This document shows positions 1 through 12,600 of a stretch of 64,000 nucleotides of DNA, one piece after another. The stretch comes from Cordia subcordata (Eukaryota; Streptophyta; Magnoliopsida; Boraginales; Cordiaceae). Each line of letters begins with the position of its first letter. Positions within the stretch are counted from its first letter, which is position 1. The stretch spans positions 8,841,001-8,905,000 of the forward strand of contig JAPTOF010000016.1 of the NCBI GenBank assembly GCA_028554755.1, read 5' to 3'. The notes beneath the pieces are model-generated. The model ran no database searches. It saw only the letters and a list, made by a program, of their open reading frames with translations, and was not told where the DNA came from. Both the position numbers and the translations under genes were made by a program.

Positions 1-136
1 TTGCTTAGAGATGGACAGTTACAGCCTGGTCTCCAACTTCCCGCGTACTGTGTATGGAGCTGACAAACTCTCGTTGTCCCTGAAAGAAGCAGGACTACAT
101 CCTCAGGCCAGCCTCTTTGTTGAGATGAACTCATGA
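1..136 (+). CDS. PUX10: UBX-domain protein, PUX10/FAF2 type (3' end only)
   Basis: Frame 2 is open from the window edge to a TGA at 134-136 and gives the last 44 residues of a UBX domain. It contains YSLVSNFPRTVYG followed by LSLKEAGLHPQASLFVEMN. The conserved FPR of the UBX fold (the Cdc48/p97-docking loop) is visible, as is the LKEAGL..QASLF ending typical of plant PUX10-like proteins. Members of this family recruit CDC48 to ubiquitinated or lipid-droplet clients through the UBX domain. The upstream UBA, UAS-like and coiled-coil parts lie outside the window, so PUX10 rather than another PUX paralogue is inferred from the C-terminus alone. The 3'UTR follows. Confidence 0.8.
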   Translation, partial: CLEMDSYSLVSNFPRTVYGADKLSLSLKEAGLHPQASLFVEMNS

Positions 137-1913
137 GCAGCAGCTAGCAAAGTCAGACAGCACTTATTAGATTTTATGGTGTTACTTGTTCTAAGTCCAA
201 CCTGATGTAGCAAAGTTATGTAATGCTATGAGATTGATGGTTTTTTAAATATCTGTGCAGATTCAAATAGCTAGCAATTTTTCTACTTGTAAACAAAGTA
301 CTCCTAGCTTGAAACTGTTGTTGCCCATTGTTTCAGTGGGATGTTTATGTGCATTTTGTATTCAGTGAGCAGTGCAAAAACCAATTGGATTGGAGTTGAC
401 AGTAGTTGATCGCATTAGTTGGCCAAAGAAGCTGCTAAGAATTCAGGGATCTCCTTTGCTTATTCATATGACACCACATTCAATGTTGTGAGCTTAAGCA
501 ATTTTTCTCTCTCTGTAGACGAATGCAACGAGGAAGCTGGCTGCTACGACTTGAACGTGAAGCTCGATGCGACCAATACGCAGTGTGAGCAGTCTTGCCT
601 TGGGACTCTTCAGTTCAGTGAGACGAGACAATAGAAAATGCTAGGAGGTGGTCAGCCAGTAAAAGAGAAGATGACAAGTGTTGTGTATTATAGATTATGT
701 CCTTCTCATGATCTCTATTGTACTGCATTCTTACAAGGTGGTTGTCCTTATTAAGACGATCTATCTACTTAGCTAAAACTACTAAGAGGTAGGAACATTT
801 GGCCCTTATGTTCCTTTGCTCTAAAACTAGGTCATGCTGTTGCAGAGAGAAAAATACCCCCCCTTGAATGGAAGACAAGAAACCAAAGATCACATATCCC
901 CTCAGCGATATATAGCATGCATCTTCCATATATCTTCAGATCTTCAAATTTCGACGGGAAAGAAGTGGAAATCTGGAACAAGTTAGACATATAGGTAACA
1001 TCTAGATACTTGCAAGCCTGAATCTAGAAGATGCAGAAAGATATACAAACAACTCAGATTGATGCAGATGATGAGCTTTAGTCTATTGACTTGTTGATAT
1101 ACTTATTTCTTCTTCCTGAGTCTACGTGGGGAAGGAAGGCCAAATACTGCATGCCATCATTAAAGAGAAACGAAAGCAAACAGATGAGTGTGGAGACCCA
1201 AATCACAGAGGGAGCTTATTACAAGCAACTATTTGTACCAGTCAAATATAAGGAGTCAATCATTCACCAGATGTTAAAATCTCTTCAATCAAAACACAGT
1301 AGCCAACCCCGCCTCTTAGCGAGATTAGGCTATTGGTAATCTGGCCACCTGGCAATATATCTCTTTCCCCTTCCATCAACTTCAATAAACATATAAATGA
1401 GACGTTCAAGATCACCAAAAGATTGCAACTCCAACTTCTCAGTCTTCAATATTAAGATTGTGAAACAGAGTCAAATTTTCAGATGGGAGTATATAAATAG
1501 ACTGTCCACCCTTATGCATATTGTTAAAAAGTAATTTCAGCACTATCAGCAAAATGACAGAAGAGTGTTAAAGTAATTGCAACTTCTAATCAACAGCCGG
1601 CACAAGCTCCAACCGTGATCCGCAGTAAAGCAGATAGAGAACTAATAAGAATTTATTATGCGAATAGAGAGCTAATAAGAAATTATTTAATATAGAACGA
1701 GAAGACCAAGTGATAACATTCACAATTTTTATTAACAATATTCATAATTTCCAATGTAAATCCACGCAATGAACATGGAAAATATGCACAGCAACAAACA
1801 ATGAATTGACAAAAAAGAAAAATTGATGAGATCCCTTGCAGCTTCATGAACATTAACCACAATCCTTACTATCACCCCGTGATTAAGACATGGCACAAGG
1901 ACTTCACTTGGTG
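137..1913. other. 3'UTR and intergenic DNA, no gene seen
   Basis: This stretch holds the 3'UTR of the UBX gene and then AT-rich spacer up to the convergent Yippee-like gene. Short open frames at 419-634 and 1091-1339 lack recognisable motifs and start at non-ATG or weak contexts. No RNA gene or clear repeat was recognised. Confidence 0.5.
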
Positions 1914-2848
1914 CTACCAGTTCTCCTTGACTATTTTTGATTTCTCAAGTATGAACTTCCCTTCCTTGTACTTCTGTGTTTCCTCATAAGCTCTTTCATA
2001 CTTCCAGCCCAGCACCTCACGGCAATCAGAGCAATAGACATCAGCAACAGTATGAAGACCAGTCATGAGCTGCCTATCTTCTTTGGGCCCAACAAGAATA
2101 TTCATTGCGTGAGAGAACAGAAAGGCCCGACCATTTCTACCCTAAACCAAATCAGGCCACTTGTCCTTTAGATGAGTATCTATTAAACTTGGAAATTAAA
2201 ATAACTCAATGATTATTGGAAGAAAAGAAAGCACACAAACTGACATCAAGGAAGCAGTTCAAATTGCAGTCGCATCAAAATTTCATTTCCCTGCCTCAAA
2301 TATCATTTTACAATATATGCTGCTTTAACCAAAAATCCAAGATAAGGAATTCTTTCTTAAAAAAAAAAAGGGTCTTAGCACATAGTCAATAAATGATAAG
2401 TGATATAGATGTACAAAGACAAAAAAGAAGTTGCTTTTCTTTTCTTTTTGGATGTTCTTTTGTCACCATGAAGCTGAATAGGGAAAATTGAAATCTTGGC
2501 CCTCAACTATGCCACAAAGTTATAGAAAGCACAACATAGTGCAGCCTCTAAATAAGAAATCCCAGTACTCCAATTTGAGCCCTTTCTTTAACATTTTCCA
2601 GCTAATCGCGCAAAGTGGCATTTTCCAATTAAGAGAATGCTACACAATTCTACACAAAAGGAATCCTTTAAGATCCAAATTAGTGATAGAAGTCCAGGAT
2701 TCGAATCAGAATTATTTTCTTGTAATTAAAGGATGAAGAGATTGTGGTGCTAACCTGAAATGTTTTTGAAATGACATCATCATGGAGTGCAACTTGGTTT
2801 CTACAATTACAGCAACTGTACAATCTTGGACCAACCACTTCAGCCATT
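1914..2848 (-). CDS. Yippee-like zinc-binding protein
   Basis: There are two coding exons on the minus strand: 2848-2756 (ATG at 2848-2846, 31 codons) and 2141-1914 (75 codons plus TAG). The intron 2755-2142 has GT/AG ends and phase 0. The 106-aa product carries the family signature CX2C-X52-CX2C exactly (C12, C15, C68, C71), which binds one zinc in the Yippee/Mis18-like beta-tent fold. The C-terminal part ([16 protein letters not shown], then [18 protein letters not shown]) is the highly conserved Yippee core. Length matches the usual 100-130 aa. The protein is presumably nuclear or cytosolic. The biochemical role of plant Yippee proteins is poorly defined, so only the fold and metal site are claimed. 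Any 5'UTR exon above 2848 was not resolved. Confidence 0.93.
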
Positions 2849-4874
2849 AATTTGTTTTATACCAAAAGTTCACCAAGAATTACTCCTAAACATGATCAAA
2901 TTTCAGAACAAGCAAATTTCATAGTCTACACTACAAATAAATAATATATGAAAAAGTAGCATGAAATTGACATAAAAGAAGGCAAAAAGATTGTACCTTT
3001 TGTGAGAAAGTTTCAAGAAAGTGTATGGTAAATGACCTCCTTAGCTGTCCTTTGACTATATACACTATCTGCTTTAAACAAAAAGAAAATGAAAAAGGCC
3101 ACTTTTTCAGGAAAAGCCAATGATGATGAATTGAGTATTGATATGACACAAGGCATGAAGAAATTGGGAAAAAGATTCTATATTAACACAAGGCATGGAG
3201 AAATGGGAAAGAATTACATAAAAGAGGAGATGATACACCCAGATAGTTCGGTTCAAGATAGCAACTGGAAGATTTAGATCCGTTATGATCAAGAAAATCA
3301 AGAGTGGATTCAGGTGTGAGCTCTGTGAGCTTAAAGTTTTAGAATTTAGGAGCTTAAAATGAGTGTAGAAAGAAACTGTCGAACTAGTTTTAAAGTGTAA
3401 ACGTGTAATGATCAGTGGAAAACCAGTGTGTGTCTTTTTGTGTGAATTTTAGAGAGAGGGGGTATAAGTTAAGAAGAGAATTATATATGCTTATGGGTTT
3501 CTTTTTTTATTTTTTTTCGTTTCTTTCTTTTTTATTTTTTACCCCGCCAAGGGAAAAAAAAACCACTTTCAGCCTTTTTTTTTTTTCCTTTCTCAGTAAT
3601 ATTTCAATAGTCAAGCAATCTAATTAATTATGCACTCTAAAGTGTGTTTTAGTACTCATGCCCCTGATGATGAACGTCTTTGATATTAATTTTTGTGATT
3701 AAATGTACTTAGAGCTAGTTTAATTTTTCATTTTGGAGAGTTAAACTGATTTTTGTAATTTAAAAGTCTACTTTAAAAAAAATTTATTTTTCATTCGAAA
3801 ACTCGATTTGAGTCAAAAAGTCAAAAGAATTTTAGGCTCAAATGGAGAAATTAAAATTTTTTTGCTTCTTTCTTTTTAAAATTTTTTTATGTATTTATCT
3901 TCATTATTTATATCATTAGTATTTCTTGAGTTACAGTTATTTAAAAATAAGTAAAATAATAAATACAACTAAAAATAAAAATAAACATAAAAATTATATT
4001 TTATTAAAAATAAAATAACAAAAGTTCATAAAATATAGTAGTAAAGAACTAAATGAATTTAAATAATAAAAAATTGAATAAAAAGAAAATAATATAAAAA
4101 TCATAATTCAATTAAAAATAATAATTTAAATATTTAATAATTTAATATTAATTTTTAAATTTTAATTTAATAATAACTTATAAATTTTCATTTATACCAT
4201 GTGTAGTAAGTAATAGTTTATTATTATTAACTGTTATGTTAAATGTAAAACCAAATATCACTTCATTTAATAAAAGTCTATATCCCATAAAAATAACCAA
4301 ACTTATTTTCTTTCTTATCAAAAGTCCTTTTAATCAAAAGTTCATTTAAAAAAAAAAAACCTTCAAAATAATATTTTCAAATTGAAAGGCAAACTCACCC
4401 TTAGTCTTTCAATTATAATTAATATCAATATATTACATTGTTAATAAAATAAATTTTAATTAATTCTTTAATTAATAGATCAAGCTCCTCAATTTAGAAA
4501 GCCATTGGACAACCGAGTTCGATGCGTGTTCATATCTGAATGACCTCCAATATAATTAATAATATAATGCATAGTCTCCAAAAGCATTAATGTTATCTGA
4601 TAATATTGGAGTTGATAGTTGAAACATCTCGTGCAAAGTTCATTTTGATCTATAGTGAATTGATGTCTCTCTCATAAGAAGAGAGAGTAAGTTCCAATCA
4701 ATGCAATTAAAATAATAATTGTGTCAAGGAAATGAAATCAAATACTCCTGTTGGTACATAAAATGCGGTCTGAAAAATCTTAAAATCTCAGAGCAGATGA
4801 TATGGAAAAAATTGAAGGGCTCAGCTGGTGGTGGGTCTCAAGTATGCTGCCAGGAAAATTGCTTAGTTTTGCAC
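2849..4874. other. Yippee gene 5' flank and AT-rich spacer
   Basis: The first few hundred bases above 2848 probably include the promoter and 5'UTR of the Yippee-like gene. From about 3480 the sequence becomes T-rich, and 3700-4480 is extremely AT-rich with repeated AAATAAAA/TTTAAT words and no open coding signal. A repeat element is possible there, but no terminal repeats were identified. From 4500 to 4874 it grades into the 3' flank of MYG1. Confidence 0.45.
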
Positions 4875-7800
4875 CTAAAGCTTTCGAGCAGCCTTTGCCA
4901 TTTGTAGTGCACCATCAAAACTTTGATTCCCACCAATAAACCCACTCATATGCACAAAAACACAACCAGGAATTCCAGCTTCCTTGGAGAGGTCATCGTC
5001 CCGCAAACCTCGCCATTGTGCAGGAAGGGGCTTCCGGCTCTCAAATCGATCAGGTGCTACGGCCACAGCCTGAACTCGCCAATGATTGCTTCTATCATCC
5101 TGCATTTTAGCACAATCAAAGTTGAGAGATATCCGATAGACGGGCGGAATAAAAATTAATACAGTATACCAAAAGCAATACTCTTACGTGGGCGCGGGGG
5201 GTGGGCAACCTCTTCTTCTAACCCCTCCCCGTAGAGGCAATTGGGTATAAAACACAAGGGTAGGATGACATAAATAGCAATGCAAAAATACATCACACCA
5301 GCTAAGAGAGCCCCAAATGTCAATGTCTGATGCCATATTCTCCTAGGATGATGATTATAATCTAAGATAAGATGCAGGTGCATACATACATTATGCTAAA
5401 TCTACCCAGCAGCTGCTCAAGAAAGACAAACAGATACTTGTGCTGAACAAAAATAGAATAGAAAGGCCAGCAGAAGATGAAATAGCTACCTGGTAAAGAA
5501 CATATTTGATCGGAGGTTCAATCTTCATCTCCTCCTCGAGCTCGAACATGTGAAGTTTCCACTGTTGGACAGAAATTGAATGACAATTTGGACTTACATA
5601 TCATAAAAGAAAAAAAAAAAGCATTCTTGGATAAACTGAAAATGATATTCTATAAGACAAATATCTGCTAAAAGCAACACTAATAACTTCTTAAAGAGAA
5701 AAAACTATAAAGACACAAGAAGAATGAAGAAGTCATTGTATGCAAGGTATGTTTCTTTGAAAGCAAAGGACTGAAAGAAAGTAGTGTTATTTTGAGCCCC
5801 TAGCTTACGTTTGTGCTTGCATCACCATGCTTGGGTGGTGTAAAATCAAGTAGCAAATCAGCTGTCTTCCCCAATATTAGGGAATTAAAATGCTAAAAAT
5901 CCAAGGAAAAGAAACAGTTGTTTCTTAAAAGCAACATAGAACTATTGTAGAATATTCTTAATGCCCTATGTCCATTTGCTATCTAGTTCAAAATTTTGCT
6001 GGCAAAAAGAAATTAAATCAAAAGAGAAAGAAACGCTAATATCCCAGAGCAAAAAGTAAAAATGCTACACGGTCACAAGCGCAGGCGAACCTAAAGTAAG
6101 TAGAACAAAGAGAGAAATGTGGAAGAAACAAAATAAAGAGAGAAATATCTCGTGCATATAGCAGCCTGCTCAGACAATAGAAGTTAATTTCAGCTATTGT
6201 ATATTTCTTCACTAAAGCTCTTTTACTTTTAGAAAGTATGTAACAAAAATGCCTTTTTATATTGAATAAGGCAGGTGAAAATTACACCAGCTCATAAACA
6301 AATATTAATTACTTACAGGACAAAATTGAGTCAAAACCACAATTTCTCCACTTGGATCCACATTGTTTCTGGCTGCAAGACACTCCATGACAATTGACCT
6401 TGCAGGTAGCCAAGATCTTGCGTGAAACTGTACATTCTGCACATAGAAATACAAGCAATCAATCTCACTGAGCAAAGTTAAATTCTGAACATTTTTGAAT
6501 ATCCGGTCTTGATGAGAACAAGTTGGAAAAATTGTCTAGGTTAGCCTTACTTCCAGAAACTCACTGCCAGCTAGAGCCATTGCACGTTCAAAGGCTTCAT
6601 TCTCCTTCTCAGGAGACTGATCGGGGTCAGTCCAATCGAGATTAAGTCTTCCTACTCGAGAAGACAAGTGTGTGTTATTGACATATCTCGGAGGCTTGTC
6701 TGTATCATACTGATTGATTCCATTGTCAATTGCATCAATTGCCTGTTAAAGACACCACATGTTAATCTTATTTGAACAACTGCATATATAAGCGCACTTA
6801 ATAGGGTACGCATGCCATTTGCAACCTTGAAATAACATATAAAAGATGAACAAAGACCATTACATATTCAAATGAGCACAGTCATGTGCTCTTTAGAACT
6901 CTGTATCAACATCTTCAATATCACCCTGATAATAATGTAAAGGAAGAAAATCCTGACAACAGAAAGTGGAAAGTTACACAGACCAGAACATACCTCCATA
7001 AAGCTCTTGTAAACAGCCAGAAACAACCTGTGCACATCCGGATGTTCTTCATCTACTTGAAGCTCTTTAGCAATAATCTCCTTCCCAAAATGCTAGCCAA
7101 GGAAAAATATATAAGCCCTCTAAATCTTCCTAGAAACAAACTCAAGAACATCCATATTTTCAACAATACATCATTCCAATACCTCACAACCACCAGAAAA
7201 GGACACTGCAACGCGCAAAATACAATTAAATCATGAATCTCGCCATGGCCCCAGCCCAAAACCCAGACTGCAAACAAGACCCGTGTGACGGGAATATCTT
7301 GCGCCAAATACCAAATAGTCCCAAAATAACTAAGATGCACACTAACACATAAGCTGCATCACACTAGTTCCAAAATAACGAATATGATATATTGCTTAAA
7401 CCCAGAACACTAGAATGTGAAGCACATTTGCCTTATGTATTTTAACAATGTCAGAATGCTACGGAAGCTCCAAATTTTACAATTTGATCATGAAACTATC
7501 AGTTCATTAGCAAAGTAGAGACTATATAAAAGAAACCACCTATATAGTAATTTAATCAAACACTTAGTAGGCGTAGATGCTCCTTGAGAGACAGCGGCAG
7601 GAGAACTTAAGTTTCATTTTGCAAAAGAAAGAGTAGGTTTGGATGATTCAAGCACGTAAAGCCCAATATGGGTGACACTAAAAAGAAAATTTTCTTTTTT
7701 TTTTTTTTTTTTTGGTGGCACCTTGTAAACAAGACCAGCACTACTAAGCTTGGTACTGAAGCCATGCCCAAAAACCTCATCGAACCCCTTCTGATGATGA

Positions 7801-8267
7801 TCGTAACGGTCCCGACTCGGGTCGTAAACCCCACCCACATCAAGCACAGCATCAAGCGTTTCCAGCACCTAAAAAGAGAAAAAGAAAAGGAAAAAAATTC
7901 AACCCATTCAAACATTTCATCAAACAGTTTAGAAAAGAAATACCACAAAACAACTCCATATAAGTTGCTGGACCTGGGGGTCACGGGAGCGGATAATTTG
8001 AGCATTGGAGAATTTGTTGGTGAGGCGAATCATGAAGCAACCCAGAGCTTCGTCGCAGTGGAAGCTGCCATTGTGGGTTCCGACGCGCTTCGCGGAGGCA
8101 GAGGCGGAGGAGGAGGAGGAGGACATGGCTGAGAAGAAAGCGCGGAGTTGCAAGTTGAAAAACTGCTGCTGCTGCTGCTTCTTTTGGTTGTTAAGCAAGA
8201 GAGTTCGTGCGAAGACTGCACCACGACTTGTACCACTGCTAATGCTACTTCTCAATGAAAACAACAT
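4875..8267 (-). CDS. MYG1: MYG1 exonuclease / UPF0160 family protein
   Basis: Seven minus-strand exons join in phase 0 throughout: 8267-7974, 7868-7722, 7092-6994, 6742-6551, 6436-6317, 5561-5490 and 5099-4875. All introns have GT/AG ends and the product is 382 aa. MYG1 proteins are DHH-like phosphoesterases; the animal protein is a 3'-5' RNA exonuclease of mitochondria and nucleolus. The catalytic signatures are intact: THNGSFHCDEA at residues 64-74, DVGG at 108-111 and DHH at 121-123. The C-terminal VFVHMSGFIGGNQSFDGAL is also conserved. Residues 1-47 are basic, Ser/Leu-rich and poor in acidic residues, like a mitochondrial transit peptide. A second ATG (Met48) lies just before the conserved core. 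A Q5 tract encoded by a CTG-rich run (8164-8181 on the plus strand) and an S/A-rich linker lie between them. Confidence 0.95.
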
Positions 8268-9607
8268 TTCTTTCTTTTTTTTTTTTTAAGTAGAAGAAGA
8301 CCAAACGCCAAAACGCCTATCTATGTGCGATTGAAAATGATTTAGCTTTTAGTAGACCAACGGCCCATGGCCCGTCCTTTCAGTTTGAGTCAGTGTTTTG
8401 GAGCCCAACCCAACTAGAATGAGTGGGCTTGAATGGTTGGATCATGGATGTGATTAATCTTATCCAACTTGAACCGCTCCCAAAAATTTTGAATCCCAAT
8501 TCCAAACAGTTTCAAGGCAATCACCTCGGATTGGTATTCCGCGTTGTGGGAAAATTCGCCATATTTTGGAGGATATCAAAAAGATTGTTGCTGAATTTCA
8601 GTTGTTGAGACTTCAATGTGTTAAGAGATCGACTAACCAATCATCGACCGGGTTGTAACGTTGACACCTTGCCTTGTAACTGAACTTGGTTCAGTCCCCA
8701 GTCCCCTGTGTTTACTTTTGTTTAAAGACTTTGGCCCCTGCCGGGGTAGGCACTTTATTTGGTTTTTGCATTTATGAAATCCATTTGACCCAAAATAAAT
8801 AAATAAATTCTGATTAGTTTCTCATCTTACCGTTAAAATTGAAAAACTTCATTTGTGGGCTACACATTTACATGCACTTTGTATAAAGAATAAAAGCACC
8901 AATTTATTTCAACAATTAATACCAATAAATCAGAAAGCGACAAGTATATAAGCAAGCACGCAGCTACTCGAGGGTGCAAGGGACGGAGAGATCTAACAAG
9001 GAGAAACAGCATTCAATTCTATGAATAAACGCAAGCTCACAGCACTTGTAAAAATTATCTATTAATAACAATTACAGTCCCATTGCTAGTGTAAGATATT
9101 GATATAAGCCAGAATTAAAGTGAACCTACACATAAAAATAACCCCTCAACTTTTCTCAATTCTTACTGTGACTAGTTTATGAAATCAATCAGCCGATCCT
9201 CAGCAATCTATGTATGTTAACAATCCATTTATACCGGTCATAGCTCTTTCTGCTTCGGTCAGACCTAAATTTTTAAACACATGCTATCTTCACTACGCAG
9301 ACCACTTATTAGTCAACTGAGATGAGCTGGAATCTGCTGCAAAGAACTTATTTGAGGATATACAGTTCATTGATTCCAGCTGCATGAAATGCTAGTCTCT
9401 ACTTTTTTTGTGAACACAGCAAGACTGTCAAAAAAAAAAATTGACAAAATGAATTCACCAACTTTAGTTGCAAAAGATTACAAAAACATAATACGTATTG
9501 CTTAGGTTTTTTAAAAATCTCCAACATATGGGAATATTAATTCTTACCGAAATATACATGATAGTTTTACACTTTTACTTTGAGCTAAGGTCAGTTTTTT
9601 CTACTCC
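8268..9607. other. Intergenic: MYG1 promoter side and kinase 3' flank
   Basis: The 8268-8400 part is the immediate upstream region of the minus-strand MYG1 gene. It contains a poly-T run (8270-8287) and a GGCCCATGGCCC palindromic motif near 8362. The rest is the 3'UTR and 3' flank of the kinase gene, whose stop is at 9608-9610, plus ordinary AT-rich spacer. No coding signal was recognised. Confidence 0.45.
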
Positions 9608-12600
9608 TCATGAATCCCCTTCTCTTCGGTCCCCATTCTCTTCCCCACCAGATACAGCATTCAGCCGCTGTTGCAACTGGCAGCAATAGCAAGTAATCAT
9701 TATAAACCACTTTCTAACCATGAAAATAATTTTATCTTTCTCCCTTGTGGCTTTAGTTAGTAGTAGGGAGGGCCTGGAAAGAGAGATACTTAAAAAGGCA
9801 AATTTCATTCTACAGCAGCGAATCGATAAAAAAAGACCACTTGTAGAATTATCATTAGAAAGTATTTGTGTTACCCAGCCAAACCATACCAAAAGTGCCA
9901 AACAGGCAACTGAAATGAACTGAACCTGTGGAAAACTTCAAAAGCAACTCACTTGCATATATTTCAACCTTTCAGCATTTAATTCGTCAGTCAAGTTAAT
10001 CTTCCTGCATAATGTAGAAAGACAGGGTAATAAATTAATTTAGAAAGGCAAATGAATTCCAGTTGACAAAAGTAATTAAATACAGTAATGTTGTATCTAA
10101 GATGCACCTTGCTTGAAGCTCCGAGATCATGACATGCAGTAATCGTTCCCTCTCGGAAGCAGCTGATTCAACCTGCAAATCGAATGATAACAGCAGGAAT
10201 TCTTCAGAAAAGAGATCGATATAAGGACTAGGCTAAAGGGAGTATAAGGACAGGTACTTACACTACCATTACTCTCAGAACTACGAGGTAAAGGAGGCAG
10301 TTTCCCATTCTGCAAAGCTGGATCCAAAGGAAATAATTAAACATAACCTCTGTCACTAATATATACACAGAATAGAATATGCTCTCAGATCTTTGACACT
10401 CACCATCAGCCACCTCAGCTGTTTGCAAGCCATTCAACAAATTCATGATGAGGTCCTGGTACCAAAGGAGTAATGACAATAAGAACGACAAAGGAAAGAA
10501 GGCTCCACTGGCAGGATCAAGTATTACACAGGTAGAACAGACCGCTCTCAGGCTTATGTGGGTGATAATCAGAAGCATCATCTAACGAAAGAATTAAAGC
10601 TCTCACCTGTTGAAAAGATGTCTGCAGAAAAAGGTTTTGAAGATGAGGCATGAGAACTGAAGCAGGCATGTTGTCCACACCACCTTCCTCACTTGACTGA
10701 GTTGATGGCTGGAAGAAAAATAGAACATTAAGGCATCACAAGAGTCGAATGACACTTTCATGAAACAATTACTGCAAAAGCTGGTTGGAATTGGGGAAGA
10801 GGAGTAAAAGTGAAGGTTAACCATAAACGGAGATACATACTGACCATCATTTTAGATTCACATGTCCAGTCTCCAACACTAGCAGACTTTCTTAGAGGGG
10901 ATCCCTGACAATGACGCAAGTTATATGACAGAAAATGTTGACTATTTTTCAGAAACAAAGGCAACATTTTTACTGCTTACCTGAGAAGAGTGTCGAGGAA
11001 CTGTAGATAATGGAACATCCTAACATACTTGCTTAAGTTAGCAACAATCAACTGACAGAACATATTGTTATATGCATAAAATTGTACCTTCACAAGATCT
11101 ACATTTTCTGATGTCACTGAGAACCGCCCTTTTATTTGTACCAGATTGGACTTTGACTTGTCCTCTATAGAATCTCTAAAGCCTAGCAAGACAGAAATCT
11201 TATATTCTCAAAAACCGACCTTCATTCTATAAAGAAAAATTTTCTGGAGTTGCAGTTGTAAGATGCTTGGGTGTTATGAATAGAAGTAAAGAGACTTGGC
11301 AGTTATGAAAGTAGTAATAAGACTTCATAAAAGGTGAAGAATACCTCCTGACGATTTTATGGGAGCTGATAAACTGTTTCCTGAAGCTCGGTTTGGAAGC
11401 ATTAAAGGACCACTAAAGCTAGGTGCCCTTCGTACTTGCTGAGCCTTCTCGGATGGTACTTGGTTTCCTTGCTCACTTCTGTTTATAGAAACAAAAGTAA
11501 ATATACACAACCAACAGATTTCCCAGGTAATCATGTGAAGAAGACATTAGTATGTTGTTTAATTTAACTTCAGATTAAGGATGTACTCATGTAAATAGTT
11601 TTGGTAAGTATGGAATTCATCCAGGGAAGAGGAGTAACAAAACAGAGAAGGTCAATAAAATGGAATGAAGTTCATAGACCTTTCTAAATTGCGTGCTCTT
11701 TCTGATTCTGAATGACTTACAACAACTCCAGGCATGAGCGGCCCGCTCTGATTTTGACGAGGTCTCCCTGCTTGAGTTCTAGTCTTCACCTGCACATTAT
11801 TTTTCTCTGAGGTTGGCAGTGCAAGCTCAGTTTTTGATCCACTTTTTTTCAGTCCAGTTTTCCCTTGACCATTAGATTCTACTATATCATTTTCTAAAAT
11901 ATTGCCCTTTTTCGTTTGGCTTTCATCTGGGGGTATCTCACTGCCACTTGCTTGTACACTAAAATTCAGAAAACAGAAGCGCATGTCAAACAAATATAAC
12001 TGAAAGAAAAAGATTTAATTCCAAATTATCGAAATCTTTTCATTGGCAAACTCCAATAAACCAGAAAAGGGCTTGATCAATTTGATCATAAACATAAGAA
12101 TAAGCAACACTTTTTTAGACTTTAATGATATACAACTTAACCTTACCTGCCAATGATATTAGTGGCAGGAACTGATTTTCCTCCGAGAGGTCTCGACGTA
12201 GATGTATCCTGCCAATAGTAAAACAGTAACTGATGTTCTAATTTCCTTAAAAAGAAAACAGATGGGAAAATAAGTCGAGTGAGGCATATAGGTATAGAGG
12301 GCCAATAAATATCATAGCCCAACAGAGGGGAAACCACCATAATCTTCACATAGGATTTTGTGCTTTCATCGTCTTCCCTGATTTCTTGTATTTCATCCTC
12401 ATCTTGGACCTACATTATTTGCAAGAACTAACTGATATCTACCAGTACACATACTTCAAAAGGAAATTGTGGGCTCAATCTTTGTTCAACACTCACAATC
12501 AATAATTAAAGTACATACCAGTGAAGCTTGGAACTTCAAATCCTCAATGTCAAAGTTCCAGGCACTAACTCCTCGATGATACTCACTCTAACAATACAAA

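Noticed and set aside
419..634. 71-codon open frame downstream of the UBX gene, with an NEEAGCYD-like stretch vaguely like the PUX REEQDAAY region
   Set aside because: It starts at TTG, lies in the 3' flank, and the similarity needs gaps and frame changes. Too weak to call an exon duplicate.
7668..8236. Several overlapping frames of 68-154 codons on both strands around MYG1 exons 1-2
   Set aside because: They are antisense or alternative-frame shadows of the GC-rich MYG1 exons, with low-complexity Gly, Phe or Lys runs.
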